NCBI GenBank assembly: GCA_964509545.1
Contig: CAZDXQ010000015.1
Span: forward strand, 1-64,000
DNA length: 64,000 bases
Source of the DNA: JADJWR01 sp964509545
Lineage (GTDB): Bacteria > Pseudomonadota > Gammaproteobacteria > Burkholderiales > Burkholderiaceae_F
Direction: 5' to 3'
A program made the translations under genes and the position numbers. Below the pieces are notes generated by a model, which saw only the letters and a list, made by a program, of their open reading frames with translations, was not told where the DNA came from and made no database searches. This document shows positions 53,885 through 62,600 of this stretch, piece after piece. The first letter of the stretch is position 1. Every line of letters begins with the position of its first letter.

Positions 53885-54199
53885 TCACTTCGCCCCCTCC
53901 GCCTTCTTCGGCTCCTTCTTCTTGAACATCTCCAGCATCCGCCGCGTGACCAGGAAGCCGCCGAAGACATTGACGGCGGCCAGTGCCACCGCCAGCACGC
54001 CCATGATCTTGCCGAGGCCGCTTTCGGTCATCGCCGCAGCGAGCATGGCGCCGACGATGATGATCGCCGAGATGGCGTTGGTGACGCTCATCAGCGGCGT
54101 ATGCAGCGCCGGCGTGACGTTCCACACCACGTGGTAGCCGACGTAGATCGCCAGCACGAAGATGATCAGGTTGACGACGGTGGGATTGACGGCTTCCAC
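53885..54199 (-). CDS. pntA2: Transhydrogenase alpha-2 subunit (membrane part)
   Basis: A 104-residue protein with three to four membrane helices (VVNLIIFVLAIYVGYHVVW, then AISAIIIVGAMLAAA and VLAVALAAVNVFGGFLV). WNVTPALHTPLMSVTNAISAI is the strongly conserved domain II signature. A Lys-rich end (MFKKKEPKKAEG) faces the cytoplasm. In three-gene transhydrogenases this is a separate chain. It starts 9 bp after the nitronate-monooxygenase-like gene. Confidence 0.95.
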   Translation of the reverse strand: MEAVNPTVVNLIIFVLAIYVGYHVVWNVTPALHTPLMSVTNAISAIIIVGAMLAAAMTESGLGKIMGVLAVALAAVNVFGGFLVTRRMLEMFKKKEPKKAEGAK

Positions 54200-54208
54200 G
54201 GTGGACTC

Positions 54209-55285
54209 CTAAAGAAGTGCTTCGAGTTCGCGCTGCAGGCGGCGGACGACCTCGCCGGCCGGCTCGGTCGTGGCCAGACCCGCCGCCTGCCCGGCCCAAA
54301 GCGAAACGTATTCAGCCTTGCCCTGTGCGTTGGCCGCCGCGCGGATGTCCTGCGTCAGGCGGTTCTGGATCGGGTATTCGGGAATGTCGCCGGCGGCGTC
54401 GATTTCCAGCATGAAGCGGTTGACCACGCCGCGCGCCCAGCGGCCGGAAAACGCGCGCGTCAGCCGCGTGCTCGTGTCGTCGATGCCGGCCAGCGCCGCC
54501 TTGTAGGCTTCGGAGGCGCCGCACTCGGGGGTACGCAGCAGCGCGCTGCCCAGTTGCACGCCGCTGGCGCCGAGCAGCAGCGCGGCGGCGATCTGCTCGG
54601 CCGTCATCACGCCACCGGCGGCGATCACCGGCACGTCGACCGCCGCCGCCACCTGCGGCAGCAGCGCGAACAGGCCGATCTGCGCCGCTTCCGGCGGCAC
54701 GGCGAACGTGGGACGGTGCCCGCCCGACTCGATGCCGGAGGCGACGATGGCATCGCAGCCGAGTTCGGCCAGCTGCCGCGCATCGCACGTGCAGCCGGCC
54801 GCACCGATCACCTTCGCCCCCTGCGCGTGCAACGCCCGCAGCCGCGCCGCGTCGAGCGCACCGAAGGTGAATGAGACGACCGGCACGCGCGCCGCGAGCA
54901 CCACCTCGAACTGCTCGGCGAAATCCGGCGCGAAGGTCGACGGCAGCTTGCCGCGCGGCAGATCCAGTTCGGTGCGATAGCGAGCCAGTTTCGCCTGCAT
55001 GCGCAGGATCTGCGCCTCGTCGAGTTTCGGCTGCGGCGTGACGAACAGGTTTGCCGCGAAGGGCCGGTCGGTCAGCTCGCGGATGCGTTTGATCGCGGAG
55101 TCGATCTGCTTGGGCGTCATCATCCCGCAGCCGATCGAGCCGAGCCCGCCGGCATTGCTCACCGCGGCGGCGAGCTCCGGCGTGTTCACGCCCGCCATCG
55201 GCCCGCCGACGATCGCATGCTCGATGCCGAGCAACGACGTCAGCCGCGCGGCGCGGCGGCGGATGAGATCAGCGGAGCGCGCCAC
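54209..55285 (-). CDS. Nitronate monooxygenase family flavoprotein
   Basis: A 358-residue TIM-barrel FMN enzyme of the nitronate monooxygenase / 2-nitropropane dioxygenase family. Signatures: VGGPMAGVNTPELAAAVSNAGGLGSIGCG, GAAGCTCDARQLAELGCDAIVASGIESGGHRPTF, and VPVIAAGGVMTAEQIAAALLLGASGVQLGSALLRTPEC. It oxidises nitronates or similar. I begin at a GTG (VARSADLIRRR), because the upstream frame (MCHSRASGNP...) is translated REP sequence. It interrupts the two pntA genes. Confidence 0.87.
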   Translation of the reverse strand: MARSADLIRRRAARLTSLLGIEHAIVGGPMAGVNTPELAAAVSNAGGLGSIGCGMMTPKQIDSAIKRIRELTDRPFAANLFVTPQPKLDEAQILRMQAKLARYRTELDLPRGKLPSTFAPDFAEQFEVVLAARVPVVSFTFGALDAARLRALHAQGAKVIGAAGCTCDARQLAELGCDAIVASGIESGGHRPTFAVPPEAAQIGLFALLPQVAAAVDVPVIAAGGVMTAEQIAAALLLGASGVQLGSALLRTPECGASEAYKAALAGIDDTSTRLTRAFSGRWARGVVNRFMLEIDAAGDIPEYPIQNRLTQDIRAAANAQGKAEYVSLWAGQAAGLATTEPAGEVVRRLQRELEALL

Positions 55286-55290
55286 GATGC

Positions 55291-55397
55291 TGTGTCGTTC
55301 CCGCGCAAGCGGGAACCCAGAGGTTGACGTAATGTCCGCGGACCCCGCAGCAGAACTCGGCGGGTCCAGTGGATTCCCGCTTGCGCGGGAATGACAC
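55291..55397. repeat. REP-type palindromic element, copy 3
   Basis: GTTCCCGCGCAAGCGGGAAC (55297-55316) and its inverted partner ATTCCCGCTTGCGCGGGAAT (55373-55392) bracket a third hairpin (GGACCC 55340-55345 with GGGTCC 55362-55367). The whole element is nearly palindromic over 107 bp. It ends a few bases before the GTG of the monooxygenase gene and follows pntA1. Confidence 0.9.
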
Positions 55398-55417
55398 ATC
55401 GGCGTCGAAAAGCAACT

Positions 55418-56539
55418 TCATCCGCCCTTGCGCCGGATCTCGCCGCCCGCGCACATCAGGCAGGCGGCGACGATGTCGTCTTCCATGTTGAGCGTGAACT
55501 TGCCTTCCTTGTCGACGACGAGCTTGAGGAAGTCGAGCAGGTTGCGCGCGTAAAGCGCCGAGCTGTCGGCCGGCACGGTGGCCGGCAGGTTGGGCTGGCC
55601 GATGATGTGCACGTTGTGCTTGGTCACCGTCCTGCCGAGTTCGCTCAGCGCGCAATTGCCGCCCTGCTCGACCGCCATGTCGAGGATCACCGAGCCGGGC
55701 TTCATCGATTTCACCATCTCCTCGCTGACCAGCACCGGCGCCTTGCGGCCCGGGATCAGCGCCGTGGTGATGACGATGTCGGCCTGCGCGATGCGCTTGG
55801 CCACCTCGGCGGCCTGCCGCTTCATCCAGCCCTCCGGCATCGGCCGCGCGTAGCCGCCCACGCCCTTGGCGATCTCGCGCTCCTCGTCGGTCTCGAACGG
55901 CACGTCGATGAACTTGGCGCCGAGCGACTCGATCTGCTCCTTCACGGCCGGGCGCACGTCGGAGGCTTCGATCACCGCACCGAGCCGCTTGGCGGTGGCG
56001 ATCGCCTGCAGGCCGGCCACCCCGGCGCCGAGGATCACCACGCGCGCCGCCTTGATGGTGCCGGCGGCAGTCATCATCATCGGCAGCAGCCGGCCGTAGG
56101 TGTTGGCGGCGAGCAGCACCGCCTTGTAGCCGGCGATGTTGGCCTGCGAACTGAGCACGTCCATGCTCTGAGCCCGGGTCGTGCGCGGCGCCGCTTCGAG
56201 CGCGAAGGCCGTGAGGCCCGCCGCGTTCATCGCCGCGATGCCTTCGGCATTGAACGGCTCGAGCATGCCGATCAGCACCGCGCCCCTGCCCATCTGCGCC
56301 AGTTCGTCGGCCGACGGCAGCCGCACCTTCAGCACCATCTCGGCGCCCAGCGCCTGCGTGGCGTTTCCGATCTGCGCGCCGGCGGCGGTGTACATCTCGT
56401 CGGTCTGGCTGGCGGACAGACCTGCGCCGGACTGCACCAGCACCGCGTGCTTGCCGGCGACCAGCTTCTTCACCGTCTCTGCGGTGGCGGCGACGCGCGT
56501 CTCACCTGGCCGAGTCTCGGCCGGCACCCCGATCAACAT
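55418..56539 (-). CDS. pntA: Transhydrogenase alpha-1 subunit (NAD-binding part)
   Basis: A 373-residue soluble domain I. Signatures: IGVPAETRPGETRVAATAETV at the start, the hydride-site region IGMLEPFN, SSQANIAGYKAV, GAGVAGLQAIATAKRLGA for NAD and DMAVEQGGNCALSE. It docks to the membrane subunits encoded further on in the cluster. First gene of the pnt region; ATG at 56539. Confidence 0.96.
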   Translation of the reverse strand: MLIGVPAETRPGETRVAATAETVKKLVAGKHAVLVQSGAGLSASQTDEMYTAAGAQIGNATQALGAEMVLKVRLPSADELAQMGRGAVLIGMLEPFNAEGIAAMNAAGLTAFALEAAPRTTRAQSMDVLSSQANIAGYKAVLLAANTYGRLLPMMMTAAGTIKAARVVILGAGVAGLQAIATAKRLGAVIEASDVRPAVKEQIESLGAKFIDVPFETDEEREIAKGVGGYARPMPEGWMKRQAAEVAKRIAQADIVITTALIPGRKAPVLVSEEMVKSMKPGSVILDMAVEQGGNCALSELGRTVTKHNVHIIGQPNLPATVPADSSALYARNLLDFLKLVVDKEGKFTLNMEDDIVAACLMCAGGEIRRKGG

Positions 56540-56655
56540 GGAGTTCTCCCCCGCTTGGTTCTTGCTTCCTGTGGCCGATCGCGTCGGCGCGAGCGGCTAG
56601 AATTTACGCGATTGTCCCGCCTGCCTCCACCGGCGCTCAGGCGCCGATCCGCAGC

Positions 56656-57333
56656 ATGTCCTCCGATCCCTGGAAACCATCGGTCACCGTGGCCGCCGTC
56701 ATCGAGCGCGACGGCTGCTTCCTGCTGGTCGAGGAGCAGACGGCCGATGGCATTCGTTTGAACCAGCCGGCCGGGCACCTCGACCCGAACGAGAGCCTGC
56801 TCGCCGCCGCCACGCGCGAGACGCTGGAGGAAACCGCGTTTGCGTTCACGCCGACGCAACTGGTCGGCGTGTACCTGTGGCGTTCGCAGCCGTCGAGCAC
56901 TGCCGCGACGACTTATCTGCGCTTCGCCTTCACCGGCATGCTCGGGCAGCTCGATGCGAGCCGCCGCCTCGACGACGGCATCCTGCGCACGCTGTGGCTG
57001 ACACGAGACGAGATCGCCGCGCGTGCGGCCGAGCACCGCAGCCCGCTGGTGCAACGATGTGTCGATGATTATCTGGCAGGCGTGCGCTACCCGCTGGATC
57101 TTCTGTTCACTCACCCGTCGGCGCTCGCCCCGATCGTCTCCTCGGCCGCCACTGCCTGCGTCGCGCCAGCCGTTGCCCCCTGCAACACCCCGGTCTTCGC
57201 CCCGGCGGAGCCTGCCCCGGCAGGCTTGAAGCCGGGGCCCGGGGCCCAAGTGTCCAGTGCCGCGGAATGGGCACAGGACGCCGCCTGCCCCGGCAGGCAG
57301 GAAGCCGGCGCCGGGATGACGAAATCGAAATGA
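56656..57333 (+). CDS. NUDIX hydrolase with REP-encoded tail
   Basis: A 225-residue protein. Residues 1-150 are a NUDIX domain; the Nudix box reads G-H-L-D-P-N-E-S-x8-RETLEETAF, with the magnesium-binding REx2EE. It resembles NudJ, a phosphatase often next to mnmA. Residues from about 178 to the end are translated REP sequence (Pro/Ala/Gly-rich). The last four bases overlap the mnmA start (ATGA). So a REP insertion appears to have lengthened this gene. Confidence 0.88.
   Translation: MSSDPWKPSVTVAAVIERDGCFLLVEEQTADGIRLNQPAGHLDPNESLLAAATRETLEETAFAFTPTQLVGVYLWRSQPSSTAATTYLRFAFTGMLGQLDASRRLDDGILRTLWLTRDEIAARAAEHRSPLVQRCVDDYLAGVRYPLDLLFTHPSALAPIVSSAATACVAPAVAPCNTPVFAPAEPAPAGLKPGPGAQVSSAAEWAQDAACPGRQEAGAGMTKSK
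57210..57321. repeat. REP-type palindromic element, copy 4, inside the NUDIX gene
   Basis: The same 16-bp hairpin GCCTGCCCCGGCAGGC occurs at 57210-57225 and 57283-57298, flanked by GAAGCCGGGGCCC and GGAAGCCGGCGCCGGGATGACG. It shares the CCCAAGTGTCCAGTGC segment with copy 2. It lies wholly inside the NUDIX reading frame, stays open for 112 bp and ends nine bases before the mnmA ATG. Confidence 0.87.
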
Positions 57334-58457
57334 CCAAACCCCGCGTCGTCGTCGGCCTGTCCGGCGGCGTCGACTCCTCGGTTGCCGCCTATCTGCTCAA
57401 GCAGCAGGGCTTTGACGTCGTCGGCCTGTTCATGAAGAACTGGGAGGACGACGATGACGACGAATACTGCTCGAGCCGGCAGGACTGGCTCGACGCCGCG
57501 TCGGTGGCCGACGTGCTCGGCATCGACATCGAGGCGGTGAACTTCGCCGCCGAGTACCGCGAGCGGGTCTTTGCCGCCTTTCTCGCCGAATACTCGGCCG
57601 GCCGCACGCCGAACCCCGACGTGCTGTGCAACGCTGAGATCAAGTTCAAGGCCTTTCTCGACCACGCGATGCGGCTTGGGGCGGCGCACATCGCCACCGG
57701 CCACTACGCGCGCGTGCGCGGCCGCAACGGCCGCTTCGAACTGCTGCGCGGCGTCGATCCGAACAAGGACCAGAGCTACTTCCTGCACCGATTGAACCAG
57801 GCGCAACTGGCAAGGACGCTGTTTCCGGTCGGCCACCTGCTGAAGACCGACGTGCGGCGCATCGCCGGCGAACTCGGCCTGCCCAATGCCGCGAAGCGCG
57901 ACTCCACCGGCATCTGCTTCATCGGCGAGCGGCCGTTCCGCGAATTCCTGAATCGCTACCTGCCGCTGAAGCCCGGGCCGATCCGCACGCCGGAGGGCAA
58001 GGTGGTCGGCGAGCATGTCGGGCTGGCGTTCTACACGCTCGGCCAGCGCAAGGGCATCGGTGTCGGCGGCATGAACAGGAAGCAGGGCGGGGACGGCTCG
58101 GGCGAACCGTGGTTCGTCGCCCGCAAGGACATGGCCAGCAATACGCTGTGGATCGTGCAGGGGCACGATCATCCGTGGCTGCTGGCCACGGAACTCACCG
58201 CCGCCGATGCGGCCTGGGTCAGCGGGGAACCTCCCGCTGCGGGCACGCGTCTGACGGCAAAGACCCGCTACCGGCAGGCCGATGCGCCATGCACGGTCAC
58301 TGCGGTATCCGGCAACCGTTTCACGCTCGAGTTCGATGCACCGCAGTGGGCGATGACGCCGGGACAGTCGGCCGTGCTTTACCGCGATGAGGTGGCACTC
58401 GGCGGTGGGGTGATCGAGCAGGTCGAAGTCCCCGCGCTCCTGAAATCGTCGGCCTGA
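57330..58457 (+). CDS. mnmA: tRNA-specific 2-thiouridylase MnmA
   Basis: A 375-residue enzyme that puts sulfur on U34 of Lys, Glu and Gln tRNAs. Signatures: PP-loop GLSGGVDSSVAA, FMKNWEDDD, the catalytic Cys in TPNPDVLCNAEIKF and the second in STGICFIGERPFREFL, then KDQSYFLHRLNQ. The chain is normal length. ATG overlaps the NUDIX stop (ATGA), so translation is coupled. Confidence 0.97.
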   Translation: MTKPRVVVGLSGGVDSSVAAYLLKQQGFDVVGLFMKNWEDDDDDEYCSSRQDWLDAASVADVLGIDIEAVNFAAEYRERVFAAFLAEYSAGRTPNPDVLCNAEIKFKAFLDHAMRLGAAHIATGHYARVRGRNGRFELLRGVDPNKDQSYFLHRLNQAQLARTLFPVGHLLKTDVRRIAGELGLPNAAKRDSTGICFIGERPFREFLNRYLPLKPGPIRTPEGKVVGEHVGLAFYTLGQRKGIGVGGMNRKQGGDGSGEPWFVARKDMASNTLWIVQGHDHPWLLATELTAADAAWVSGEPPAAGTRLTAKTRYRQADAPCTVTAVSGNRFTLEFDAPQWAMTPGQSAVLYRDEVALGGGVIEQVEVPALLKSSA

Positions 58458-58483
58458 ACAACACCGACCCCCGGAGGGCCACC

Positions 58484-59725
58484 ATGCGCAAGTCCGCCTA
58501 CCTTTTTTCGGCCTGTCTGAGCGCCTCGCTGGTCGCCTGCGGTGGCGGCGGCAGCAGCGACACACCGGCGCCGGCGCCTCCGGCCGCCGCGCCGCCCGCT
58601 GCGGCCGGCGTGCCGACGCTGACGCGCAGCGTGATACTCGGCGGCCTGGCCAACCCTTGGGACCTCGCCTTCACGCCCGACGGCGCGCTGCTGTACACCG
58701 AGCGCGCCCGCGGTCTGTCGGTGCGACGCGCCGACGGCAGCACGGCGCTGCTGTTCCGGCCGGACGATCTCGTCGCCGAAGGACAGGCCGGGTTCAACGG
58801 CGTTGCCGTCGATCCGGACTTCGCCGGCAACCGCCGCATCTACGTCTACATGGCGTCGAACGCCGGCGGCACGCGCAACAATCGCGTGATCCGGCTCACA
58901 GTGAACGCCGGCTACACCGCCGTGTCCGAGCGCACGGACATCGTCACCGGCATCAGCTACAAGACCGACCCGGCCCCCGGCGCCCCAGGCGGCAGCGGCG
59001 CGCACAACGGCGGCCGGATGCGCTTCGGTCCCGACGGCTGGCTCTATATCACCACTGGCGATACGCATCACCCGACCGTGCCGCAAAGCCCGACCGCGCT
59101 CGGCGGCAAGGTGCTGCGCGTGCGCAGCGACGGTTCGGCAGCGCCCGGCAACGGCGCACCGGCCGGCTTCGACGCCCGCATCTACGCCTACGGTTTCCGC
59201 AACCCGCAGGGCATCACGTTCCGGCCAACCGACAGTGTGGGCGCGGGCCAGCCGTTCATCTCCGAACACGGACCCGGCCACAGCGACGAAGTCACGGCGC
59301 TGGCCGCCGGCGGCAACGGCGGCTGGGATCCGGGCTGCCGCAACGATCCGGCCAGTTACTGCGGCTACGGTTCGAACCAGGCCGACGGCTCGCCGACGCC
59401 GATGACCGATCTCGCAAAATATCCGGCGGCGCTGCGCCCACTGTGGAACAACAGCGGCCGCTCGCAGGGCATGTCCGGCAGCACCTTCCTTGCCGGCGCG
59501 CAGTGGCGCGACTGGAACGGCGCGCTGGCGGTGGCCTTCCTCGCCGGCCAGCGCATCGAGATCCTGCGCCTGCGCGACGACGGCTCGCTGGCTTCGACCA
59601 CGCCGATCTTCGACACGCTCGGCGTGCGCCTGCGCGCCGTGGTGCAGGGGCCGGACGGCCACCTCTATGTGAGCACCGACGGCAAGTCGGGCGGCGACGA
59701 GATCTGGCGGGTGACGGCGCAGTAA
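58484..59725 (+). CDS. PQQ-dependent sugar dehydrogenase family lipoprotein
   Basis: A 413-residue protein with a lipoprotein signal (lipobox LVAC near residue 19, then GGGGSS and a Pro/Ala linker). The six-bladed propeller matches soluble glucose/aldose sugar dehydrogenases: GLANPWDLAFTPDG, GLSVRRADG, HNGGRMRFGPDGWLYITTGD, YGFRNPQGITF, SEHGPGHSDEV. It probably oxidises sugars at the outer membrane with PQQ. No PQQ synthesis genes are in the window. GGAGG lies before the ATG. Confidence 0.88.
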   Translation: MRKSAYLFSACLSASLVACGGGGSSDTPAPAPPAAAPPAAAGVPTLTRSVILGGLANPWDLAFTPDGALLYTERARGLSVRRADGSTALLFRPDDLVAEGQAGFNGVAVDPDFAGNRRIYVYMASNAGGTRNNRVIRLTVNAGYTAVSERTDIVTGISYKTDPAPGAPGGSGAHNGGRMRFGPDGWLYITTGDTHHPTVPQSPTALGGKVLRVRSDGSAAPGNGAPAGFDARIYAYGFRNPQGITFRPTDSVGAGQPFISEHGPGHSDEVTALAAGGNGGWDPGCRNDPASYCGYGSNQADGSPTPMTDLAKYPAALRPLWNNSGRSQGMSGSTFLAGAQWRDWNGALAVAFLAGQRIEILRLRDDGSLASTTPIFDTLGVRLRAVVQGPDGHLYVSTDGKSGGDEIWRVTAQ

Positions 59726-59813
59726 CGCGGCCGAATTCAGTGCTTCCTTCCGAGAGCAACTGCACTGACGCGCAAATGCATCGGTGTTATCGTTGCCGCG
59801 GGTGACACATCAG

Positions 59814-60047
59814 ATGCTCAATGCGATCAAGCGAAACGTGACGGTGCAGCCGGGCGGTCGGATCGAGGTCTTTGTTCCAGAACTGCCCGCCGGGGCACAG
59901 GCCGAGGTCATTGTGCTCGAGAGCGCCTCGGCGCCAACGCGATGCGCGTCGCCGCTGGCCGCGCGCATCGGCCAGGCAAAGGGCGCCTTCGCGTCGCCGG
60001 ACGACGTCGATAGCTTCATACGCGCCGAGCGAGATCGATGGCCTTGA
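59814..60047 (+). CDS. vapB: Antitoxin of a PIN-type toxin-antitoxin pair
   Basis: A 77-residue protein. MLNAIKRNVTVQPGGRIEVFVPELPAGAQAEVIVLE is the short beta-sheet DNA-binding start typical for the antitoxins that accompany PIN toxins, and the end (FASPDDVDSFIRAERDRW) is the toxin-wrapping helix. The ATG at 59814 is used. Its stop overlaps the toxin start by ten bases, the usual coupling. It appears intact while the toxin is not. Confidence 0.82.
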   Translation: MLNAIKRNVTVQPGGRIEVFVPELPAGAQAEVIVLESASAPTRCASPLAARIGQAKGAFASPDDVDSFIRAERDRWP

Positions 60048-60508
60048 ATACGGCCGCGCTGTCGACGATTGCAGCCGGCAGCCGTCTGTACCTCGACACC
60101 AACGTCTGGATCTATGCGCTCGAGGGCTTTGCTCCACATGCGTAGGTGCTGGCGCAGTTGTTTGCGCGCGTCGACGCCGGGCAGCTCACAGCAGTAACCA
60201 GCGAATTGACGCTGGCCGAAGCTCTGGTCAAGCCATTCGCGTCCGGTCGCGACGATCTGCGACAGGCCTATCTGGATACGCTGCGGTCGGGCGGCTCGCT
60301 CGTCGTCGCAGCCGTCTCGCGGGAGATCCTGATTGACGCAGCACGGCTGCGCGGACAGCACCAGGCACTGAAGTTGCCAGATGCGATACACGCAGCCACC
60401 GCGCAGGCGCACGGGGTGGAATTCTTCGTGACCAATGACGCACGATTCTCGGCGCTGTCCAGTGTGCAAATCGTACTGGTGCAAGCCCAGTTGCCGCCCG
60501 ACAGTTGA
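60038..60508 (+). pseudogene. vapC: PIN-domain toxin with an in-frame amber codon
   Basis: Reading from the ATG at 60038 gives MALNTAALSTIAAGSRLYLD...WIYALEGFAPHA, then TAG at 60143-60145, then an unbroken frame to 60508 in the same phase. All PIN acidic residues are there: Asp in YLDTNVW before the stop, and Glu in LTLAEALVKP, Asp in KLPDAIHAA and Asp in VTNDARF after it. A single base change (CAG or GAG to TAG) explains it. GTG follows the TAG directly, but a restarted chain lacks the first Asp. It may be inactive, or a base-call error. Confidence 0.87.
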
Positions 60509-60637
60509 GTGTCTACTGGTGCGGAAGCGTCGGGGCAGAGCGATGCACCCGTCGGAGTCTTGAGTGGCACGAGCGCGTCACAGAAAGGTCAACCTTGTCC
60601 GCGGTCCACGCCCGCGCACGCAGGACAAGGCGCCTGG

Positions 60638-62503
60638 CTACGCCGCGGCCTCCAACGACGCCTCGACGTACTCCGGCACCCACGAGCGCAGGAAGCGGCG
60701 GGCGTCGACATCGACGCGCACCTGGACACGCAGTTCCCTCAGCAGCGCATCGAGCGAATCGACTTCGACGGGCCGGGCCTTGGCCACGCGCACGCTCGGA
60801 TGCGTGGTGCGGTCGGTCAGTTCGTCGCTGGTGAAGACCTCCTCGTGCAGCTTCTCGCCGGGGCGCAGGCCGACGAAGCGGATCTCGATCTCCTCTTCGC
60901 TGCGCCCCGACAGCTGAATGATCGTCCTGGCCACGTCGAGGATACGCACCGGCCGCCCCATCTCCAGCACGAAGATCTGCCCGCCGCTGCCGAGCGCGGC
61001 CGCCTGCAGCACGAGCTGCGACGCCTCCGGGATCGACATGAAGTAGCGCGTCGCCTCCGGGTGGGTCACCGTGACCGGCCCGCCGCGCGCGACCTGCTCC
61101 TGGAACTTCGGAATCACGCTGCCGGCGCTGCCGAGCACGTTGCCGAAGCGCACCACGCTCACTCGCGTGGCCCCGTCAAGCGGCTGCAGCGCCTGGCAGA
61201 CGATCTCCGCCAGCCGCTTGGTCGCGCCCATCACGTTAGTCGGATTGACCGCCTTGTCGGTGGACACCAGCACGAAGCGCGGCACGCCCGCGGCGATCCC
61301 TTCACTTGCCACCACCCAGGTGCCGAGGACGTTGTTCTTCACTGCCTCCCAGGCGTTGTCGCACTCCATCAGCGGCACGTGCTTGTAGGCGGCGGCGTGG
61401 AAGACGATCGCCGGCCGCTGCGCGCCGATCACCTCGCGCACCCGGTCGGCGTCCTTCACGTCGCCGACGAAGCCGACATACGGCACCTCGGGAAACAGTT
61501 CGCGGAATTCCTCGCTGATCTTGTACAACGCGAACTCGCTGTGATCGAACAGCACCAGCCGCGCCGGCTTGAAGCGGGCGATCTGCCGGCACAGTTCGGA
61601 ACCGATCGAGCCGCCGGCGCCGGTCACCATCGCCACCGCGCCGCCGAGCATCTGCCCGACCTCGGCGCTGTTGATGCGCACGGCGTCGCGGCCGAGCAGG
61701 TCCTCGAGGTTGATGCGGCGCACGTTCTCGATCGTGACCCGGCCTTCGATCAGGTCGGAAAGCGCAGGCAGCAGCAGCGCGTTCAACCCGGCGCGCAGGC
61801 AGATCGTCGCCGCCTGCTGGCGGCGGCCGGTCGACGCGTCGGGCATGGCGATGATCGCGTCGCGCACGTCCATCTCGCGCGCCAGCCGCTCCACATCGGC
61901 CAGCGACCCGAGCACCGGCACGCCGTGCACCTCGCGGCCGTGTGTCTCGCGCCGGTCGTCGAAGGCGCCGACTACCTGCCACTGCGCCGAGGCGGCCAGT
62001 TCGCGCAGCAGCCGCGCGCCGGGATCGCCCACACCGAGGACGAACAGCTTGCGGCGTTGGCCGTTCGCAGCGCGCGGTGCTTTCGACTCGCGCCAGGCCC
62101 GGTAGACCGCGCGCGTGCCGCCGACCGCGAGCAGCACGAGGACCGGCGACAGCACGATCACCGAGCGCGGAATCGGCAGTTCAAGTTGCGCCAGATAGGC
62201 CACCAGCGCCACGACCGCAGCGGCCAGCGCCACGGCACGGCCGATGCGCAGCAGGTCGGGCAGGCTGGCAAAGCGCAGCATGCCGCGGTACATGCCGAGG
62301 GCAAGGAAGGCGATGCCGTAGGTCGGCACGACCCACAGCAGGCTGCGCAGGGCCAGCGCCACGTACTCCTCGGGCACAAGCAGGTTGAAGCGCAGCCAGA
62401 AGGCGGCGAGCCAGGCCCCTGCCACGGAAACGAGGTCCGCGCCGAGAACCGTGAACGGTTTCAGGGCGAGCGGAATGAATCTCGGCGTGGCGCTTCTACT
62501 CAT
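60638..62503 (-). CDS. Membrane-bound UDP-sugar 4,6-dehydratase (PglF/WbpM/CapD type)
   Basis: A 621-residue protein. Four helices lie at residues about 12-110, then a first nucleotide-binding region (KLFVLGVGDPGARLL), then the catalytic SDR domain from about 275: VTGAGGSIGSELCRQI, FHAAAYKHVPLME, and STDKAVNPTNVMGATKR, in which Met replaces Tyr as in WbpM-type enzymes. It turns UDP-GlcNAc into the 4-keto-6-deoxy sugar, first step to bacillosamine or QuiNAc-type sugars. ATG at 62503. Divergent from the acetyltransferase. Confidence 0.93.
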   Translation of the reverse strand: MSRSATPRFIPLALKPFTVLGADLVSVAGAWLAAFWLRFNLLVPEEYVALALRSLLWVVPTYGIAFLALGMYRGMLRFASLPDLLRIGRAVALAAAVVALVAYLAQLELPIPRSVIVLSPVLVLLAVGGTRAVYRAWRESKAPRAANGQRRKLFVLGVGDPGARLLRELAASAQWQVVGAFDDRRETHGREVHGVPVLGSLADVERLAREMDVRDAIIAMPDASTGRRQQAATICLRAGLNALLLPALSDLIEGRVTIENVRRINLEDLLGRDAVRINSAEVGQMLGGAVAMVTGAGGSIGSELCRQIARFKPARLVLFDHSEFALYKISEEFRELFPEVPYVGFVGDVKDADRVREVIGAQRPAIVFHAAAYKHVPLMECDNAWEAVKNNVLGTWVVASEGIAAGVPRFVLVSTDKAVNPTNVMGATKRLAEIVCQALQPLDGATRVSVVRFGNVLGSAGSVIPKFQEQVARGGPVTVTHPEATRYFMSIPEASQLVLQAAALGSGGQIFVLEMGRPVRILDVARTIIQLSGRSEEEIEIRFVGLRPGEKLHEEVFTSDELTDRTTHPSVRVAKARPVEVDSLDALLRELRVQVRVDVDARRFLRSWVPEYVEASLEAAA

Positions 62504-62600
62504 TGCGGGTTGGCCATAGAAACGCCGGAAAGCCGCTGCGGCGCGCATGCCCCAGGCTCAGGTGAACTAAGGCGAAATTGATGTGACAATCGAGGCACTT

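Noticed and set aside
55286..55399. N-terminal extension MCHSRASGNP... of the monooxygenase
   Set aside because: It is translated REP sequence; the same string arises wherever such repeats are read in frame. The GTG at 55285 is the better start.
60509..62581. 690-residue open frame on the plus strand
   Set aside because: Antisense to the sugar dehydratase, which has clear motifs; the frame has only His/Arg/Gln-rich shadow sequence.
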